From: Heligmosomoides polygyrus polygyrus
Lineage: Eukaryota > Nematoda > Chromadorea > Rhabditida > Heligmosomidae
Direction: 5' to 3'
DNA length: 64,000 bases
Assembly (NCBI GenBank): GCA_947396885.1
Contig: OX377206.1
Span: 45,553,631-45,617,630 of the forward strand
The notes under the pieces are model-generated. The model was not told where the DNA came from and ran no database searches. It saw nothing but the letters and a program-made list of their open reading frames with translations. Shown here piece by piece: positions 50,610 through 62,620 of this stretch. Numbering within the stretch: position 1 is the first letter of the stretch; every line of letters begins with the position of its first letter. The position numbers and the translations under genes are program-made.

Positions 50610-53600
50610 CGACGTCTAGGGCACGCCTTCTGAATCCCTGTGCACCTTGGACGACGTCTAGGGCACGCATTCAAAATCCTGACTTACGAAGGACGACGTC
50701 TAGGGTAGCCTTTCGAATGCTGACGCACGTTGGGCGACGTCTGCGGCACTACTTCTGAACCCTGACGTACGTTGAACGACGTCTAGCCCCCCTAATCATT
50801 ACGAAAGTTGGACGAAGTCTAGGGCACGCCTTCTGAATCCCTATGCACCTTGGACGACGTCTAGGGCACGCATTCAAAATCCTGACTTACGAAGGACGAC
50901 GTCTAGGGCACGCCTTCTGAATCCCTGTGCACCTTGGACGACGTCTAGGGCACGCATTCAAAATCCTGACTTACGAAGGACGACGTCTAGGGTAGCCTTC
51001 TGAATGCTGACGCACGTTGGGCGACGTCTGCGGCACTACTTCTGAACCCTGACGTACGTTGAACGACGTCTAGCCCCCCTAATCATTACGTAAGTTGGAC
51101 GACGTCTAGGGCACGCCTTCTGAATCCCTATGCACCTTGGACGACGTCTAGGGAACGCATTCAAAATCCTGACTCACGAAGGACGACGTCTAGGGTAGCC
51201 TTCTGAATGCTGACGCACGTTGGGCGACGTCTGCGGCACGACTTCTGAACCCTGACGTACGTTGAACGACGTCTAGCCCCCTAATCATTACGTAAGTTGG
51301 ACGACGTCTAGGGCACGCCTTCTGAATCCCTATGCACCTTGGACGACGTCTAGGGCACGACGTCTAGGGCACGCCTTCTGAATGCTGACGCACGTTGAAC
51401 GACGTCCAGTGTTCGCCTTTTGAATCTCTACCCACGTTGGGCGACGTCTGCGGCACTTCCTCTGAACCCTGACGTACGTTGAACGACGTTTAGCTCCCCT
51501 CCCCTAATCATTACGTAAGATGGACGACGTCTAGGGCACGCCTTCTGAATGCTGACGCACGTTGAACGACGTCCAGTGTTCGCCTTTTGAATCTCTACCC
51601 ACGTTGGGCGACGTCTGCGGCACTTCTTCTGAACCTGAGGTAGTTGAACGACGTCTAGCCCCCCTCCTAGTCATTACATAATTTGGACGACGTCTGGGGC
51701 ACGCCTTCTGAATGCTGACGCACGTTGAACGACGTCCAGTGTTCGCCTTTTGGATCTCTACCCACGTTGGGCGACGTCTGCGGCAATTCTTCTGAACCTG
51801 AGGTAGTTGAACGACGTCTAGCCCCCCTAATCATTACGTAAGTTGGACGACGTCTAGGGCACGCCTTCTGAATCCCTATGCATCTTGGACGACGTCTAGG
51901 GCACGCATTCAAAATCCTGACTCACGAAGGACGACGTCTAGGGTAGCCTTCTGAATGCTGACGCACGTTGGGCGACGTCTAGGGCACGCATTCAAAATCC
52001 TGACTTACGAAGGACGACGTCTAGGGTAGCCTTCTGAATGCTGACGCACGTTGGGCGACGTCTGCGGCACTACTTCTGAACCCTGACGTACGTTGAACGA
52101 CGTCTAGCCCCCCTAATCATTACGTAAGTTGGACGACGTCTAGGGCACGCCTTCTGAATCCCTGTGCACCTTGGACGACGTCTAGGGCACGCATTCAAAA
52201 TCCTGACTTACGAAGGACGACGTCTAGGGTAGCCTTTCGAATGCTGACGCACGTTGGGCGACGTCTGCGGCACTACTTCTGAACCCTGACGTACGTTGAA
52301 CGACGTCTAGCCCCCCTAATCATTACGAAAGTTGGACGAAGTCTAGGGCACGCCTTCTGAATCCCTATGCACCTTGGACGACGTCTAGGGCACGCATTCA
52401 AAATCCTGACTTACGAAGGACGACGTCTAGGGCACGCCTTCTGAATCCCTGTGCACCTTGGACGACGTCTAGGGCACGCATTCAAAATCCTGACTTACGA
52501 AGGACGACGTCTAGGGTAGCCTTCTGAATGCTGACGCACGTTGGGCGACGTCTGCGGCACTACTTCTGAACCCTGACGTACGTTGAACGACGTCTAGCCC
52601 CCCTAATCATTACGTAAGTTGGACGACGTCTAGGGCACGCCTTCTGAATCCCTATGCACCTTGGACGACGTCTAGGGAACGCATTCAAAATCCTGACTCA
52701 CGAAGGACGACGTCTAGGGTAGCCTTCTGAATGCTGACGCACGTTGGGCGACGTCTGCGGCACGACTTCTGAACCCTGACGTACGTTGAACGACGTCTAG
52801 CCCCCTAATCATTACGTAAGTTGGACGACGTCTAGGGCACGCCTTCTGAATCCCTATGCACCTTGGACGACGTCTAGGGCACGACGTCTAGGGCACGCCT
52901 TCTGAATGCTGACGCACGTTGAACGACGTCCAGTGTTCGCCTTTTGAATCTCTACCCACGTTGGGCGACGTCTGCGGCACTTCCTCTGAACCCTGACGTA
53001 CGTTGAACGACGTTTAGCTCCCCTCCCCTAATCATTACGTAAGATGGACGACGTCTAGGGCACGCCTTCTGAATGCTGACGCACGTTGAACGACGTCCAG
53101 TGTTCGCCTTTTGAATCTCTACCCACGTTGGGCGACGTCTGCGGCACTTCTTCTGAACCTGAGGTAGTTGAACGACGTCTAGCCCCCCTCCTAGTCATTA
53201 CATAATTTGGACGACGTCTGGGGCACGCCTTCTGAATGCTGACGCACGTTGAACGACGTCCAGTGTTCGCCTTTTGGATCTCTACCCACGTTGGGCGACG
53301 TCTGCGGCAATTCTTCTGAACCTGAGGTAGTTGAACGACGTCTAGCCCCCCTAATCATTACGTAAGTTGGACGACGTCTAGGGCACGCCTTCTGAATCCC
53401 TATGCATCTTGGACGACGTCTAGGGCACGCATTCAAAATCCTGACTCACGAAGGACGACGTCTAGGGTAGCCTTCTGAATGCTGACGCACGTTGGGCGAC
53501 GTCTAGGGCACGCATTCAAAATCCTGACTTACGAAGGACGACGTCTAGGGTAGCCTTCTGAATGCTGACGCACGTTGGGCGACGTCTGCGGCACTACTTC

Positions 53601-53685
53601 TGAACCCTGACGTACGTTGAACGACGTCTAGCCCCCCTAATCATTACGTAAGTTGGACGACGTCTAGGGCACGCCTTCTGAATCC
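50610..53685. repeat. Tandem duplication, 1524-bp offset
   Basis: About 50610-52161 matches 52134-53685. Shared rare changes are CTTTTGGATCTC in a G monomer (near 51748 and 53272) and TATGCATCTTGG in an A monomer (near 51878 and 53402). Both also occur in one further place near 45335 and 45464, which marks a related segment. The right limit is at an A monomer reading TATGCAGCTTGG near 53688. Confidence 0.8.
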
Positions 53686-54545
53686 CTATGCAGCTTGGAC
53701 GACGTCTAGGGAACGCATTCAAAATCCTGACTCACGAAGGACGACGTCTAGGGTAGCCTTCTGAATGCTGACGCACGTTGGGCGACGTCTGCGGCACGAC
53801 TTCTGAACCCTGACGTACGTTGAACGACGTCTAGCCCCCTAATCATTACGTAAGTTGGACGACGTCTAGGGCACGCCTTCTGAATCCCTATGCACCTTGG
53901 ACGACGTCTAGGGCACGACGTCTAGGGCACGCCTTCTGAATGCTGACGCACGTTGAACGACGTCCAGTGTTCGCCTTTTGAATCTCTACCCACGTTGGGC
54001 GACGTCTGCGGCACTTCCTCTGAACCCTGACGTACGTTGAACGACGTCTAGCCCCCCTAATCATTACGAAAGTTGGACGAAGTCTAGGGCACGCCTTCTG
54101 AATCCCTATGCACCTTGGACGACGTCTAGGGCACGCATTCAAAATCCTGACTCACGAAGGACGACGTCTAGGGTAGCCTTCTGAATGCTGACCCACGTTG
54201 GGCGACGTCTGCGGCACTACTTCTGAACCCTGACGTACGTTGAACGACGTCTAGCCCCCCTAATCATTACGTAAGTTGGACGACGTCTAGGGCACGCCTT
54301 CTGAATTCCTATGCACCTTGGACGACGTCTAGGGCACGACGTCTAGGGTAGCTTTCCGAATGCTGACGCACGTTGAACGACGTCCAGTGTTCGCCTTTTG
54401 AATCTCTACCCACGTTGGGCGACGTCTGCGGCACTTCCTCTGAACCCTGACGTACGTTGAACGACGTCTAGCCCCCCTAATCATTACGAAAGTTGGACGA
54501 AGTCTAGGGCACGCCTTCTGAATCCCTATGCACCTAGGACGACGT

Positions 54546-57500
54546 CTAGGGCACGCATTCAAAATCCTGACTTACGAAGGACGACGTCTAGGGCACGCCT
54601 TCTGAATCCCTGTGCACCTTGGACGACGTCTAGGGCACGCATTCAAAATCCTGACTTACGAAGGACGACGTCTAGGGTAGCCTTTCGAATGCTGACGCAC
54701 GTTGGGCGACGTCTGCGGCACTACTTCTGAACCCTGACGTACGTTGAACGACGTCTAGCCCCCCTAATCATTACGAAAGTTGGACGAAGTCTAGGGCACG
54801 CCTTCTGAATCCCTATGCACCTTGGACGACGTCTAGGGCACGCATTCAAAATCCTGACTTACGAAGGACGACGTCTAGGGCACGCATTCAAAATCCTGAC
54901 TCACGAAGGACGACGTCTAGGGTAGCCTTCTGAATGCTGACCCACGTTGGGCGACGTCTGCGGCACTACTTCTGAACCCTGACGTACGTTGAACGACGTC
55001 TAGCCCCCCTAATCATTACGTAAGTTGGACGACGTCTAGGGCACGCCTTCTGAATTCCTATGCACCTTGGACGACGTCTAGGGCACGACGTCTAGGGTAG
55101 CCTTCCGAATGCTGACGCACGTTGAACGACGTCCAGTGTTCCCCTTTTGAATCTCTACCCACGTTGGGCGACGTCTGCGGCACTTCCTCTGAACCCTGAC
55201 GTACGTTGAACGACGTCTAGCCCCCCTAATCATTACGAAAGTTGGACGAAGTCTAGGGCACGCCTTCTGAATCCCTATGCACCTAGGACGACGTCTAGGG
55301 CACGCATTCAAAATCCTGACTTACGAAGGACGACGTCTAGGGCACGCCTTCTGAATCCCTGTGCACCTTGGACGACGTCTAGGGCACGCATTCAAAATCC
55401 TGACTTACGAAGGACGACGTCTAGGGTAGCCTTTCGAATGCTGACGCACGTTGGGCGACGTCTGCGGCACTACTTCTGAACCCTGACGTACGTTGAACGA
55501 CGTCTAGCCCCCTAATCATTACGAAAGTTGGACGAAGTCTAGGGCACGCCTTCTGAATCCCTATGCACCTTGGACGACGTCTAGGGCACGCATTCAAAAT
55601 CCTGACTTACGAAGGACGACGTCTAGGGCACGCCTTCTGAATCCCTGTGCACCTTGGACGACGTCTAGGGCACGCATTCAAAATCCTGACTTACGAAGGA
55701 CGACGTCTAGGGTAGCCTTCTGAATGCTGACGCACGTTGGGCGACGTCTAGGGCACGCATTCAAAATCCTGACTTACGAAGGACGACGTCTAGGGTAGCC
55801 TTTCGAATGCTGACGCACGTTGGGCGACGTCTGCGGCACTTCTTCTTAACCCTGACGTACGTTGAACGACGTCTAGGCCCCCTCTAATCATTACGTAAGT
55901 TGGACGACGTCTAGGGCACGCCTTCTGAATCCCTGTGCACCTTGGACGACGTCTAGGGCACGCATTCAAAATCCTGACTTACGAAGGACGACGTCTAGGG
56001 CACGCCTTCTGAATGCTGACGCACGTTGAACGAGGTCCAGTGTTCGCCTTTTGAATCTCTACCCATGTTGGGCGACATCTGCGGCACTTCTTCTGAACCC
56101 TGACGTACGTTGAACGACGTCTAGCTCCCCCCCCCCTAATCATTACGTAAGTTGGACGACTCTAGGGCACGCCTTCTGAATGCTGACGCACGTTGAACGA
56201 CGTCCAGTGTTCGCCTTTTGAATCTCTACCCACGTTGGGCGACGTCTGCGGCACTTCCTCTGAACCCTGACGTACGTTGAACGACGTCTAGCTCCCCCCC
56301 CCTAATCATTACGTAAGTTGGACGACGTCTAGGGCACGCCTTCTGAATCCCTATGCACCTTGGACGACGTCTAGGGCACGCATTCAAAATCCTGACTCAC
56401 GAAGGACGACGTCTAGGGTAGCCTTCTGAATGCTGACCCACGTTGGGCGACGTCTGCGGCACTACTTCTGAACCCTGACGTACGTTGAACGACGTCTAGC
56501 CCCCCTAATCATTACGAAAGTTGGACGAAGTCTAGGGCACGCCTTCTGAATCCCTATGCACCTTGGACGACGTCTAGGGCACGCATTCAAAATCCTGACT
56601 TACGAAGGACGACGTCTAGGGCACGCCTTCTGAATCCCTGTGCACCTTGGACGACGTCTAGGGCACGCATTCAAAATCCTGACTTACGAAGGACGACGTC
56701 TAGGGTAGCCTTTCGAATGCTGACGCACGTTGGGCGACGTCTGCGGCACTACTTCTGAACCCTGACGTACGTTGAACGACGTCTAGCCCCCCTAATCATT
56801 ACGAAAGTTGGACGAAGTCTAGGGCACGCCTTCTGAATCCCTATGCACCTTGGACGACGTCTAGGGCACGCATTCAAAATCCTGACTTACGAAGGACGAC
56901 GTCTAGGGCACGCATTCAAAATCCTGACTCACGAAGGACGACGTCTAGGGTAGCCTTCTGAATGCTGACCCACGTTGGGCGACGTCTGCGGCACTACTTC
57001 TGAACCCTGACGTACGTTGAACGACGTCTAGCCCCCCTAATCATTACGTAAGTTGGACGACGTCTAGGGCACGCCTTCTGAATTCCTATGCACCTTGGAC
57101 GACGTCTAGGGCACGACGTCTAGGGTAGCCTTCCGAATGCTGACGCACGTTGAACGACGTCCAGTGTTCGCCTTTTGAATCTCTACCCACGTTGGGCGAC
57201 GTCTGCGGCACTTCCTCTGAACCCTGACGTACGTTGAACGACGTCTAGCCCCCCTAATCATTACGAAAGTTGGACGAAGTCTAGGGCACGCCTTCTGAAT
57301 CCCTATGCACCTAGGACGACGTCTAGGGCACGCATTCAAAATCCTGACTTACGAAGGACGACGTCTAGGGCACGCCTTCTGAATCCCTGTGCACCTTGGA
57401 CGACGACTAGGGCACGCATTCAAAATCCTGACTTACGAAGGACGACGTCTAGGGTAGCCTTTCGAATGCTGACGCACGTTGGGCGACGTCTGCGGCACTA

Positions 57501-57902
57501 CTTCTGAACCCTGACGTACGTTGAACGACGTCTAGCCCCCCTAATCATTACGAAAGTTGGACGAAGTCTAGGGCACGCCTTCTGAATCCCTATGCACCTT
57601 GGACGACGTCTAGGGCACGCATTCAAAATCCTGACTTACGAAGGACGACGTCTAGGGCACGCCTTCTGAATCCCTGTGCACCTTGGACGACGTCTAGGGC
57701 ACGCATTCAAAATCCTGACTTACGAAGGACGACGTCTAGGGTAGCCTTCTGAATGCTGACGCACGTTGGGCGACGTCTAGGGCACGCATTCAAAATCCTG
57801 ACTTACGAAGGACGACGTCTAGGGTAGCCTTTCGAATGCTGACGCACGTTGGGCGACGTCTGCGGCACTTCTTCTTAACCCTGACGTACGTTGAACGACG
57901 TC
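54546..57902. repeat. Tandem duplication, 2028-bp offset
   Basis: About 54546-55874 matches 56574-57902. Both contain a direct B-to-B step in which a TTACGAAGG B monomer is followed by a TCACGAAGG B monomer (near 54880 and 56908). Private differences are GTTCCCCTTTT near 55138, GACGACTAGGGC near 57403 and one C fewer near 55508. The copies part where one E monomer reads TCTAGGCCCCCTC near 55872. Confidence 0.8.
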
Positions 57903-60054
57903 TAGCCCCCCTAATCATTACGTAAGTTGGACGACGTCTAGGGCACGCCTTCTGAATTCCTATGCACCTTGGACGACGTCTAGGGCACGACGTCTAGGGT
58001 AGCCTTCTGAATGCTGACGCACGTTGGGCGACGTCTGCGGCACTACTTCTGAACCCTGACGTACGTTGAACGACGTCTAGCCCCCCTAATCATTACGTAA
58101 GTTGGACGACGTCTAGGGCACGCCTTCTGAATCCCTATGCACCTTGGACGACGTCTAGGGAACGCATTCAAAATCCTGACTCACGAAGGACGACGTCTAG
58201 GGTAGCCTTCTGAATGCTGACGCACGTTGGGCGACGTCTGCGGCACGACTTCTGAACCCTGACGTACGTTGAACGACGTCTAGCCCCCTAATCATTACGT
58301 AAGTTGGACGACGTCTAGGGCACGCCTTCTGAATCCCTATGCACCTTGGACGACGTCTAGGACACGACGTCTAGGGCACGCCTTCTGAATGCTGACGCAC
58401 GTTGAACGACGTCCAGTGTTCGCCTTTTGAATCTCTACCCACGTTGGGCGACGTCTGCGGCACTTCCTCTGAACCCTGACGTACGTTGAACGACGTTTAG
58501 CTCCCCTCCCCTAATCATTACGTAAGATGGACGACGTCTAGGGCACGCCTTCTGAATGCTGACGCACGTTGAACGACGTCCAGTGTTCGCCTTTTGAATC
58601 TCTACCCACGTTGGGCGACGTCTGCGGCACTTCTTCTGAACCTGAGGTAGTTGAACGACGTCTAGCCCCCCTCCTAGTCATTACATAATTTGGACGACGT
58701 CTGGGGCACGCCTTCTGAATGCTGACGCACGTTGAACGACGTCCAGTGTTCGCCTTTTGAATCTCTACCCACGTTGGGCGACGTCTGCGGCACTACTTCT
58801 GAACCCTGACGTACGTTGAACGACGTCTAGCCCCCCTAATCATTACGTAAGTTGGACGACGTCTAGGGCACGCCTTCTGAATCCCTATGCACCTTGGACC
58901 ACGGCTAGGGAACGCATTCAAAATCCTGACTCACGAAGGACGACGTCTAGGGTAGCCTTCTGAATGCTGACGCACGTTGGGCGACGTCTGCGGCACGACT
59001 TCTGAACCCTGACGTACGTTGAACGACGTCTAGCCCCCTAATCATTACGTAAGTTGGACGACGTCTAGGGCACGCCTTCTGAATCCCTATGCACCTTGGA
59101 CGACGTCTAGGGCACGACGTCTAGGGCACGCCTTCTGAATGCTGACGCACGTTGAACGACGTCCAGTGTTCGCCTTTTGAATCTCTACCCACGTTGGGCG
59201 ACGTCTGCGGCACTTCCTCTGAACCCTGACGTACGTTGAACGACGTCTAGCTCCCCTCCCCTAATCATTACGTAAGTTGGACGACGTCTAGGGCACGCCT
59301 TCTGAATGCTGACGCACGTTGAACGACGTCCAGTGTTCGCCTTTTGAATCTCTACCCACGTTGGGCGACGTCTGCGGCACTTCTTCTGAACCTGAGGTAG
59401 TTGAACGACGTCTAGCCCCCCTCCTAGTCATTACATAATTTGGACGACGTCTGGGGCACGCCTTCTGAATGCTGACGCACGTTGAACGACGTCTAGGGCA
59501 CGCATTCAAAATCCTGAGTCACGAAGGACGACGTCTAGGGTAGCCTTCTGAATGCTGACGCACGTTGGGCGACGTCTGCGGCACTACTTCTGAACCCTGA
59601 CGTACGTTGAACGACGTCTAGCCCCCCTAATCATTACGAAAGTTGGACGACGTCTAGGGCACGCCTTCTGAATCCCTGTGCACCTTGGACGACGTCTAGG
59701 GCACGCATTCAAAATCCTGACTTACGAAGGACGACGTCTAGGGTAGCCTTCTGAACCCTGACGTACGTTGAACGACGTCTAGCCCCCCTAATCATTACGA
59801 AAGTTGGACGACGTCTAGGGCACGCCTTCTGAATCCCTGTGCACCTTGGACGACGTCTAGGGCACGCATTCAAAATCCTGACTTACGAAGGACGACGTCT
59901 AGGGTAGCCTTCTGAATGCTGACGCACGTTGGGCGACGTCTGCGGCACTACTTCTGAACCCTGACGTACGTTGAACGACGTCTAGCCCCCCTAATCATTA
60001 CGTAAGTTGGACGACGTCTAGGGCACGCCTTCTGAATCCCTATGCACCTTGGAC

Positions 60055-60422
60055 GACGGCTAGGGAACGCATTCAAAATCCTGACTCACGAAGGACGACG
60101 TCTAGGGTAGCCTTCTGAATGCTGACGCACGTTGGGCGACGTCTGCGGCACGACTTCTGAACCCTGACGTACGTTGAACGACGTCTAGCCCCCTAATCAT
60201 TACGTAAGTTGGACGACGTCTAGGGCACGCCTTCTGAATCCCTATGCACCTTGGACGACGTCTAGGGCACGACGTCTAGGGTAGCCTTCTGAATGCTGAC
60301 GCACGTTGAACGACGTCCAGTGTTCGCCTTTTGAATCTCTACCCACGTTGGGCGACGTCTGCGGCACTTCCTCTGAACCCTGACGTACGTTGAACGACGA
60401 CTAGCCCAACCCCCCCCCCCCC
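60055..60422. other. Candidate empty (pre-insertion) site
   Basis: This segment matches both flanks of the five inserts but has no insert. On the left is the A monomer with GACGGC instead of GACGTC (60055-60060), which lies 102 bp before the insertion point here and in inserts 1 and 2. The D monomer CACGACTTCTGAACCC is unbroken at 60154-60159. On the right are E-A-S-F-G-D and the rare E monomer GACGACTAGCCCAACC with 13 C. It is either the ancestral form of the insert-bearing unit or, less likely, a copy that lost the insert precisely. A weaker relative with GACCACGGC lies at 58897-59001. Confidence 0.75.
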
Positions 60423-61095
60423 TAATCATTACATAAGTTGGACGACGTCTAGGGCACGCCTTCTGAATGCTGACGCACGTTGAACGACGTCCAGTGTTCG
60501 CCTTTTGAATCTCTACCCACGTTGGGCGACGTCTGCGGCACTTCCTCTGAACCCTGACGTACGTTGAACGACGTCTAGCTCCCCTCCCCTAATCATTACG
60601 TAAGTTGGACGACGTCTAGGGCACGCCTTCTGAATGCTGACGCACGTTGAACGACGTCCAGTGTTCGCCTTTTGAATCTCTACCCACGTTGGGCGACGTC
60701 TGCGGCACTTCCTCTGAACCCTGACGTACGTTGAACGACGTCTAGCTCCCCTCCCCTAATCATTACGTAAGTTGGACGACGTCTAGGGCACGCCTTCTGA
60801 ATGCTGACGCACGTTGAACGACGTCCAGTGTTCGCCTTTTGAATCTCTACCCACGTTGGGCGACGTCTGCGGCACTTCCTCTGAACCCTGACGTACGTTG
60901 AACGACGTTTAGCTCCCCTCCCCTAATCATTACGTAAGATGGACGACGTCTAGGGCACGCCTTCTGAATGCTGACGCACGTTGAACGACGTCCAGTGTTC
61001 GCCTTTTGAATCTCTACCCACGTTGGGCGACGTCTGCGGCACTTCTTCTGAACCTGAGGTAGTTGAACGACGTCTAGCCCCCCTCCTAGTCATTA

Positions 61096-62620
61096 CGTAA
61101 GTTGGACGACGTCTAGGGCACGCCTTCTGAATCCCTATGCATCTTGGACGACGTCTAGGGCACGCATTCAAAATCCTGACTCACGAAGGACGACGTCTAG
61201 GGTAGCCTTCTGAATGCTGACGCACGTTGGGCGACGTCTAGGGCACGCATTCAAAATCCTGACTTACGAAGGACGACGTCTAGGGTAGCCTTCTGAATGC
61301 TGACGCACGTTGGGCGACGTCTGCGGCACTACTTCTGAACCCTGACGTACGTTGAACGACGTCTAGCCCCCCTAATCATTACGTAAGTTGGACGACGTCT
61401 AGGGCACGCCTTCTGAATCCCTATGCACCTTGGACGACGTCTAGGGAACGCATTCAAAATCCTGACTCACGAAGGACGACGTCTAGGGTAGCCTTCTGAA
61501 TGCTGACGCACGTTGGGCGACGTCTGCGGCACGACTTCTGAACCGTGACGTACGTTGAACGACGTCTAGCCCCCTAATCATTACGTAAGTTGGACGAGGT
61601 CTAGGGCACGCCTTCTGAATCCCTATGCACCTTGGACGACGTCTAGGGCACGACGTCTAGGGCACGCCTTCTGAATGCTGACGCACGTTGAACGACGTCC
61701 AGTGTTCGCCTTTTGAATCTCTACCCACGTTGGGCGACGTCTGCGGCACTTCCTCTGAACCCTGACGTACGTTGAACGACGTCTAGCCCCCCTAATCATT
61801 ACGAAAGTTGGACGAAGTCTAGGGCACGCCTTCTGAATCCCTATGCACCTTGGACGACGTCTAGGGCACGCATTCAAAATCCTGACTCACGAAGGACGAC
61901 GTCTAGGGTAGCCTTCTGAATGCTGACCCACGTTGGGCGACGTCTGCGGCACTACTTCTGAACCCTGACGTACGTTGAACGACGTCTAGCCCCCCTAATC
62001 ATTACGTAAGTTGGACGACGTCTAGGGCACGCCTTCTGAATTCCTATGCACCTTGGACGACGTCTAGGGCACGACGTCTAGGGTAGCTTTCCGAATGCTG
62101 ACGCACGTTGAACGACGTCCAGTGTTCGCCTTTTGAATCTCTACCCACGTTGGGCGACGTCTGCGGCACTTCCTCTGAACCCTGACGTACGTTGAACGAC
62201 GTCTAGCCCCCCTAATCATTACGAAAGTTGGACGAAGTCTAGGGCACGCCTTCTGAATCCCTATGCACCTAGGACGACGTCTAGGGCACGCATTCAAAAT
62301 CCTGACTTACGAAGGACGACGTCTAGGGCACGCCTTCTGAATCCCTGTGCACCTTGGACGACGTCTAGGGCACGCATTCAAAATCCTGACTTACGAAGGA
62401 CGACGTCTAGGGTAGCCTTTCGAATGCTGACGCACGTTGGGCGACGTCTGCGGCACTACTTCTGAACCCTGACGTACGTTGAACGACGTCTAGCCCCCCT
62501 AATCATTACGAAAGTTGGACGAAGTCTAGGGCACGCCTTCTGAATCCCTATGCACCTTGGACGACGTCTAGGGCACGCATTCAAAATCCTGACTTACGAA
62601 GGACGACGTCTAGGGCACGC
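61096..62620. repeat. Dispersed copy of 53361-54885, offset 7735
   Basis: The two regions agree at a constant offset of 7735. Shared markers are TATGCATCTTGG (near 53402 and 61137) and GGGTAGCTTTCCGAATG (GCTTTCC at 54351 and 62086). Differences are CAGCTTGG near 53690 versus CACCTTGG, and GAACCGTGAC near 61542. The match ends where this copy has an additional A monomer before the final B. Confidence 0.8.
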
